Shown here piece by piece: positions 58,640 through 64,000 of a stretch of 64,000 bases of DNA (its first letter is position 1; every line of letters begins with the position of its first letter). The DNA comes from Cervus elaphus (taxonomy: Eukaryota > Chordata > Mammalia > Artiodactyla > Cervidae): positions 100,203,152 through 100,267,151 of the forward strand of contig NC_057832.1 in NCBI RefSeq assembly GCF_910594005.1, given 5' to 3'. Below the pieces are notes generated by a model that worked only from the letters and a program-made list of their open reading frames with translations, did not search any database and was not told where the DNA came from. The position numbers and the translations under genes were made by a program.

Positions 58640-58757
58640 TATTTATTGGCCACACCTTGTGGCATGTGAGATCTTAGTTCCCTAACCAGGGATCAAACCA
58701 GCATGCCCTGCAGTGGAAGCACAGAGTCTTAGCCACTGGACTGCCAGGAAAGTCCCA
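58640..58757 (-). mobile_element. CHR-type SINE fragment
   Basis: Antisense tRNA-like head (AACCAGGGATCAAACCAGCA ... CCAGGAAAGTCCC) preceded by the T-rich body end. Confidence 0.65.
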
Positions 58758-59351
58758 CAATGTATTTTTTTTAGATTTATCTTAAGACTGAAAGATCTCA
58801 ATAATTCACAGAAAAGCACTGGTTGGATGTTTCCATTTTTAGTATTATTTGGGTTTTGAAATTGCGGGGTTCTTTCTCTGGGAGCTTTTCTATGTTAAAC
58901 AGATATTGATGCCCTTTTCAGTAAAAGGATTCATTAAAGGAACATGGCCTGAAACTTCCATAGGTCCAGCTTCCATGCACAGCCATGTCAAGTATATAGG
59001 GTTACCATTGGTTTTTACAGGTGCTGCCTGCTATAAGTCTATTTTGGGTGAAGTTGAGGATTTGTTCCAGTTTTGGAATGTCTTATGTAAATTGTACTTT
59101 TTTTATGTCACTATCCTCAGACCAACTATGAAGAAGCATTTTTATCATTATCATCATCATCCTTATCTTTCTAGTTGATGAATTCTGGAATTTTGCCAAA
59201 CCAGACAGCTTGTAAAATAAATTCTCTCTACTGTTTGTATTGAGCCTTAAATCATGAACACCAGCTGTTTCTTGTATTTGAAGTAAAGCTCCAGGTGTAC
59301 AGGTAGCATCCAGAGAGCATAGGCAGTTTTTTCCTCCTTAGAATATATGGG

Positions 59352-61743
59352 CTCAATAGATGCAGAAAAAGCCTTTGACAAAATTCAACATCCATTTATG
59401 ATAAAAACTCTCCAGAAAGCAGGAATAGAAGGAACATACCACAACATAATAAAAGCTATATATGACAAACCCACAGCAAGCATTACCCTCAATGGTGAAA
59501 AATTGAAAGCCTTTCCCCTAAAATCAGGAACAAGACAAGGGTGCCCACTCTCACCACTACTATTCAACATAGTTTTGGAAGTTTTGGCCACAGCAATCAG
59601 AGCAGAAAAAGAAGTAAAAGGGATCCAGATAGGAAAAGAAGTGAAACTCTCGCTGTTTGCAGATGACATGATCCTCTACATAGAAAACCCTAAAGACTCT
59701 ACCAGAAAATTACTAGAGCTAATCAATGAATATAGTAAACTTGCAGGATATAAAATTAACACACAGAAATCCCTTGCATTCCTATACACTAACAATGAGA
59801 ACACAGAAAGAGAAATTAAGGAAACAATACCATTCACCATTGCAACAAAAAGAATAAAATACTTAGGAGTCTATCTACCTAAAGAAACAAAAGACCTATA
59901 CATACAAAACTATAAAACACTGATGAAAGAAATCAAAGAGGACACAAACAGATGGAGAAATATACTGTGTTCATGGATTGGAAGAATCAATATTGTCAAA
60001 ATGGCTATACTACCCAAAGCAATCTATAGATTCAATGCAATCCCTATCAAGCTACCAACGATATTTTTCACAGAACTAGAACAAATAATTTCACAATTTG
60101 TATGGAAATACAAAAAACCTCGAATAGCCAAAGCAATCTTGAGAAAGAAGAATGGAACTGGAGGAATCAACCTGCCTGACTTCAGACTCTACTACAAAGC
60201 CACAGTCATCAAGACAGTATGGTACTGGCACAAAGACAGAAATATAGATCAATAGAACAGAATAGAAAGCCCAGAGATAAATCCATGGACCTATGGACAT
60301 CTTATCTTCGACAAAGGAGGCAAGAATATACAATGGAAAAAAGACAACCTCTTTAACAAGTGATGCTGGGAAAACTGGTCAACAACTTGTAGAAGAATGA
60401 AACTAGAACACTTTCTAACACCATACACAAAAATAAACTCAAAATGGATTAAAGATCTAAATGTAGGACCAGAAACTATAAAACTCCTAGAGGAGAACAT
60501 AGGCAAAACACTCCCCAACATAAATCACAGCAAGATCCTCTATGACCCACCTCCCAGAATATTGGACATAAAAGCAAAAATAAACAAATGGGACCCAATG
60601 AAACTTAAAAGCTTTTGCACAACAAAGGAAACTATAAGCAAGGTGAAAAGACAGCCCTCAGATTGGGAGAAAATAATAGCAAACGAAGCAACAGACACAG
60701 GATTAATCTCAAAAATATACAAGCAACTCCTTCAGCTTAATTCCAGAAAAATAAATGACCCAATCAAAAAATGGGCCAAAGAACTAAACAGACATTTCTC
60801 CGAAGAAGACATACAGATGGCTAACAAACATATGAAAAGATGCTCAACAGCACTCATTATCAGAGAAATGCAAATCAAAACCTCAATGAGGTACTATTAC
60901 ACGCCAGTCAGGATGGCTGCTATCCAAAAGTCTACAAGCAATAAATGCTGGAGAGGGTGTGGAGAAAAGGGAACCCTCTTACACTGTTGGTGGGAATGCA
61001 AACTAGTACAGCCATTATGGGGAACAGTGTGGAGATTCCTTAAAACACTGGAAGTAGAACTGCCATATGACCCAGCAATCCCATTTCTGGGCATACACAC
61101 CGAGGAAACCAGATCTGAAAGAGACACATGCACCTCAATGTTCATCGCAGCACTGTTTATAATAGCCAGGACATGGAAGCAACCTAGATGCCCATCAGCA
61201 GATGAATGGATAAGAAAGCTGTGGTACATACACACCATGGAATATTACTCAGCCATCAAAAAGAATTCATTTGAATCAGTTCTAATGAGATGGATGAAAC
61301 TGGAGCCCATTATACAGAGTGAAGTAAGCCAGAAAGATAAAGACCAATACAGTATACTAACGCATATATATGGAATTTAGAAAGATGGTAACAGTAACCC
61401 TGTATGCAAATCAGAAAAAGAGACACAGATGTACAGAACAGACTTTTGGACTCTGTGGGAGAAGACGAGGGTGGGATGTTTCAAGAGAACAGCATCGAAA
61501 CATGTATATTATCAAGTGTGAAACAGATCACCAGCCCAGGTTGGATGCAGAAGACAAGTACTCGGGCCTGGTGCACTGGGAAGACACAGAGGGATTGGGT
61601 AGAGAGGGAGGTGGGAGGGGGGATCGGGATGGGGAATACATGTAAATCCATGGCTGATTCATGTCAATGTATGACAAAAACCACTACAATATTGTAAAGT
61701 AATTAGCCACTAACTAATAAAAATAAATGGAAAAAAAAAAAAA
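59352..61743 (+). mobile_element. Young 5'-truncated L1 with ORF2 3' half
   Basis: The insertion is bounded by AGAATATATGGG at 59340-59351 and 61744-61755 and ends in a poly-A tail. ORF2 reads from the reverse-transcriptase palm (DAEKAFDKIQ, RQGCPLSPLLFN, FADDMILY near 59656) through the C-terminal Cys-rich region (CWRGCGEKGTLLHCWWEC near 60945-61000) to a stop at 61378. The frame is open except for two stops, at 60253 (TAG) and 60361 (TGA), both at Trp codons of the consensus. It cannot move by itself, since it lacks ORF1 and the 5' half. Confidence 0.95.
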
Positions 61744-61755
61744 AGAATATATGGG

Positions 61756-63139
61756 TACCATGTGCAGCTGGGCAATTTGCTCCTTTAATGCAGAAAGTGA
61801 ATCTCATAGTTTTTGTATTTCTTACAAAGCTGAGCTCAGCAGCTAGTAAATATTTGTCGATTTGATTTGCTGTAGGGCAGCAAGTTAACAGTTGCGTAAG
61901 CCGTACTCTCAACAAGTTAGGGCAGCAGAAAAAGAGTACTTTTTCCAACAAATATTATCAGTGGAATTCTGGAAAATAGATAGGAATGTATATCCCTCAG
62001 TTCTAAGAGAAATAGAACATAAAGCTTCAGCGATAAAGAAGACTTGATATTAAGTTGCTTGCATTTTTGTAATGATTTATATTTTAAAAATGCTTTTATT
62101 TATACTGGATAATTAAATTATCACAACCACCTGGGGATACATGCAGGCTGGGTATTCCTGTCCCTATTTACTGATGAGGAGTCAAAGAATTAAAGAGGTG
62201 AAGTAACATGTCCAAACAAAAACAGATGGAAATGGTGAAGCAGATTTTCTAGGCCAGCTCTAGAAATTGTTGCTGAGAAAGTAATTTGAATGCTTCTAAA
62301 ATGCACAGAATTCCTCCAACTTTTTTGGTCTCACAACCCTGTACTACCTTCCTGACCTCTGAAAGCTTTGAGTTTCTAGGTTTGCTGCGATAAGAGGGAG
62401 TTTAGGGAAGAAACAGGAGCCGTATTCTCCCTCTCTGGCTACCATTGCTGGCTGATGGCACCCACAATTGAGGGGCATTGTGTGGTTCCCGTGGGTCTGC
62501 CCCCTGTGCCTGAACCTAACATTGTCATCAAGGGACAATATTTTAATTATTATGAAACATCTGGAATGGACCAAAGACACTATTTCCATCCATTAGGGAC
62601 TTCGTGCACTTTCTTAGAGATTAGACAGCCTATGGAACCACCTACTCCCATCTTTAATTATTAGCCTCTTGAAACCTTGAACAACAAAATGTCTACTGCT
62701 CTGAACAAACAGATAGATATATTCTATTTGAGTATTTAAACAACTTGACCTAACCTTAGAAAACCATTAACTCAGATTTTGGACTCTCAAGGGCAGAGCC
62801 AAGGTTTTATTTATTTTGGGTCCATAGTACATGAGCAAAAACTGGTGACCCCTACAGCAGTGTCATTTTCACATCTGATCCACTTGGCTAATGGGCCGAG
62901 GCAGTCTCCCTTCCTTGGCTCTGAGTACCTTGCCATGGTATTTTTCTTTTCTGATGGATGTAAGAAGCCCAGAGGTCAGGGAAAGCCAAGACCTCCTGCT
63001 CTCATTTCAGCATATCTGTATGAGAAAACTCAGAGAAGTAAGGCTCAGTGGGAAAGGAAGGATGACCTATCTCATTGTTGTGAAGTGGTATTATTTCTTT
63101 ATTTAAAATTTTAAAAAATACATATGTATTTTAATATTT
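61756..63139. other. Sequence after the L1, no gene seen
   Basis: Unique-looking sequence with a MIR-like segment around 62090-62250 (GGGGATACATGCAGGCTGGG, TTACTGATGAGGAGTCAAAG). The short open frames around 62455-62664 and 62779-63114 match no family I know. Confidence 0.4.
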
Positions 63140-63316
63140 TATTATTTGTTTTTGGCTGTGTCGGGTCTTAGTTGAAGCATGTGGGCTCTGGAGTGGTGGT
63201 GCATAGGTTTAGTTGCCCTGCAGCATGTGAGATCTTCGTTCCTAGGTGAGGGATCATACCCACATGCCCTGCATTGGCAGGCTGATTCCTAACCACTGGT
63301 CCACTAGGGAAGTCCC
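63140..63316 (-). mobile_element. CHR-type SINE
   Basis: Antisense, from TTTTTGGCTGTGTCGGGTCT to TGGTCCACTAGGGAAGTCCC. Confidence 0.75.
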
Positions 63317-63603
63317 TGAAGTGGTATTTCTAGATACTTCTAGCAGCAGTTGGTGGTAAACAGGCATTAACTTGCTAAGGAGGCATGTCAAAGAAGGCCC
63401 CAGATCTTCCTCTCTCCCTCTTGCCCCAGGGCCATCAATAGGATAAATATCTTACAGGCATGCTTCTTTATGTCCTCCAGGTTCCTTGATGCCTGGCAGG
63501 AAGTCTAGGAGCCTTCTGTTTACTCAGGAATACAAATAAGGGGCTCCTGTAGCCAGAAAGATATTTGTTTAGGCTGAAAGTGGACAAATTGCTAGGCTGG
63601 GAT

Positions 63604-63820
63604 GCGTGCATGCTAAGTCACTTCAGTCGTGTTCGACTGTTTGCGACCTCATGAACTGTAACCTGCCTGACTCCTCTGTCCATGGGGTTTCTCCAGGCAA
63701 GAAAACTGGAGTGAGTTGCATTCCCTTCTCCAGGGGATATTCCTGACCCAGGGATCAAACCCAAGACTTTGAGACTCCTGCATTGTAGGCAGATTGTTTA
63801 CTGCTGAGGCTAGGGAAGGC
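63604..63820 (-). mobile_element. Bov-tA SINE
   Basis: Antisense, from GCGTGCATGCTAAGTCACTT through GGGATCAAACCCAAGACTTT to a degenerate tRNA head near 63815. Confidence 0.75.
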
Positions 63821-64000
63821 CTGCTAATTAATAGCACTGGCCCTGGAAGAGGGATTTCCCCTCGTACTCTTTGCCAGGGCTGCAGGGTGGGGGAGAGATA
63901 CAAGTGCCAGCTCTGAGGGCTCAGAGGTCAATGGTATCATAACCCTTGGAAATTAAACTGAAAGATTGAGAGGAGGCAGTCCAGAGATAATTTTTCATAT

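Noticed and set aside
62455..63114. Open frames after the L1 as small genes
   Set aside because: They have no recognisable domain or conserved start context, and their composition is like the surrounding noncoding DNA.
52226..64000. Possible CPA5 exons downstream of CPA4
   Set aside because: CPA5 would be next in the cluster, but I found no GIHSREW, FELRDTG or signal-peptide exon on the plus strand before the window ends.
1..64000. CRISPR arrays, bacterial operons, tRNA or rRNA genes
   Set aside because: The sequence is mammalian. tRNA-like pieces are all SINE heads with degenerate stems, and the only tandem array is the 40-bp minisatellite, which has no spacers.

Overview
This is vertebrate nuclear DNA from a ruminant, almost certainly a bovid. 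The window is full of BovB (RTE) LINE fragments, tRNA-headed Bov-tA/Bov-A SINEs, cetartiodactyl CHR-type SINEs and ruminant L1. It also holds two multi-exon metallocarboxypeptidase loci with canonical GT-AG introns. The arrangement matches the mammalian CPA2-CPA4-CPA5-CPA1 cluster (human 7q32; from memory the bovine equivalent is on chromosome 4).

Layout. Positions 1-2710 hold the 5' part of a decayed betaretrovirus-like endogenous provirus on the minus strand: LTR, Lys-type primer binding site, gag, then dUTPase/protease running off the left edge. Positions 4805 to about 27640 (+) hold a dead CPA2 gene. Ten of the eleven expected exons can be found in order (1-9 and 11), with many frameshifts, stops and lost splice sites, loss of zinc ligands, and a last exon split by about 1.46 kb of retroelement sequence. 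Positions 30075-52162 (+) hold an intact 11-exon CPA4 gene. I assembled all of its exon boundaries: they sum to 1263 nt, or 420 residues plus stop, with every catalytic residue in place. From 52226 to 64000 I see no gene, only repeats, including a young 5'-truncated L1 at 59352-61743 with clean target-site duplications. CPA5 is not reached.

How the parts relate. The two loci share exon number, intron phases and a TATA box about 30-55 nt upstream of the start codon, so they are tandem duplicates. CPA2 has become a pseudogene, while CPA4 keeps a full procarboxypeptidase fold. The most striking protein-level point is in CPA4. The basic residue expected at the pro-segment/enzyme junction (Arg113 in the human protein, from memory) is Leu113 here, and the whole 33-residue exon 4 has no Lys or Arg. 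Tryptic zymogen activation at the normal site should therefore not work.

Other points of interest are three copies of one target site around the retroelements in the CPA2 last exon, two SINE/BovB chimeras, a 40-bp minisatellite split by a BovB insertion, an RFX X-box-like palindrome in CPA4 intron 1, and a CpG-rich tract in the CPA2 pseudogene.
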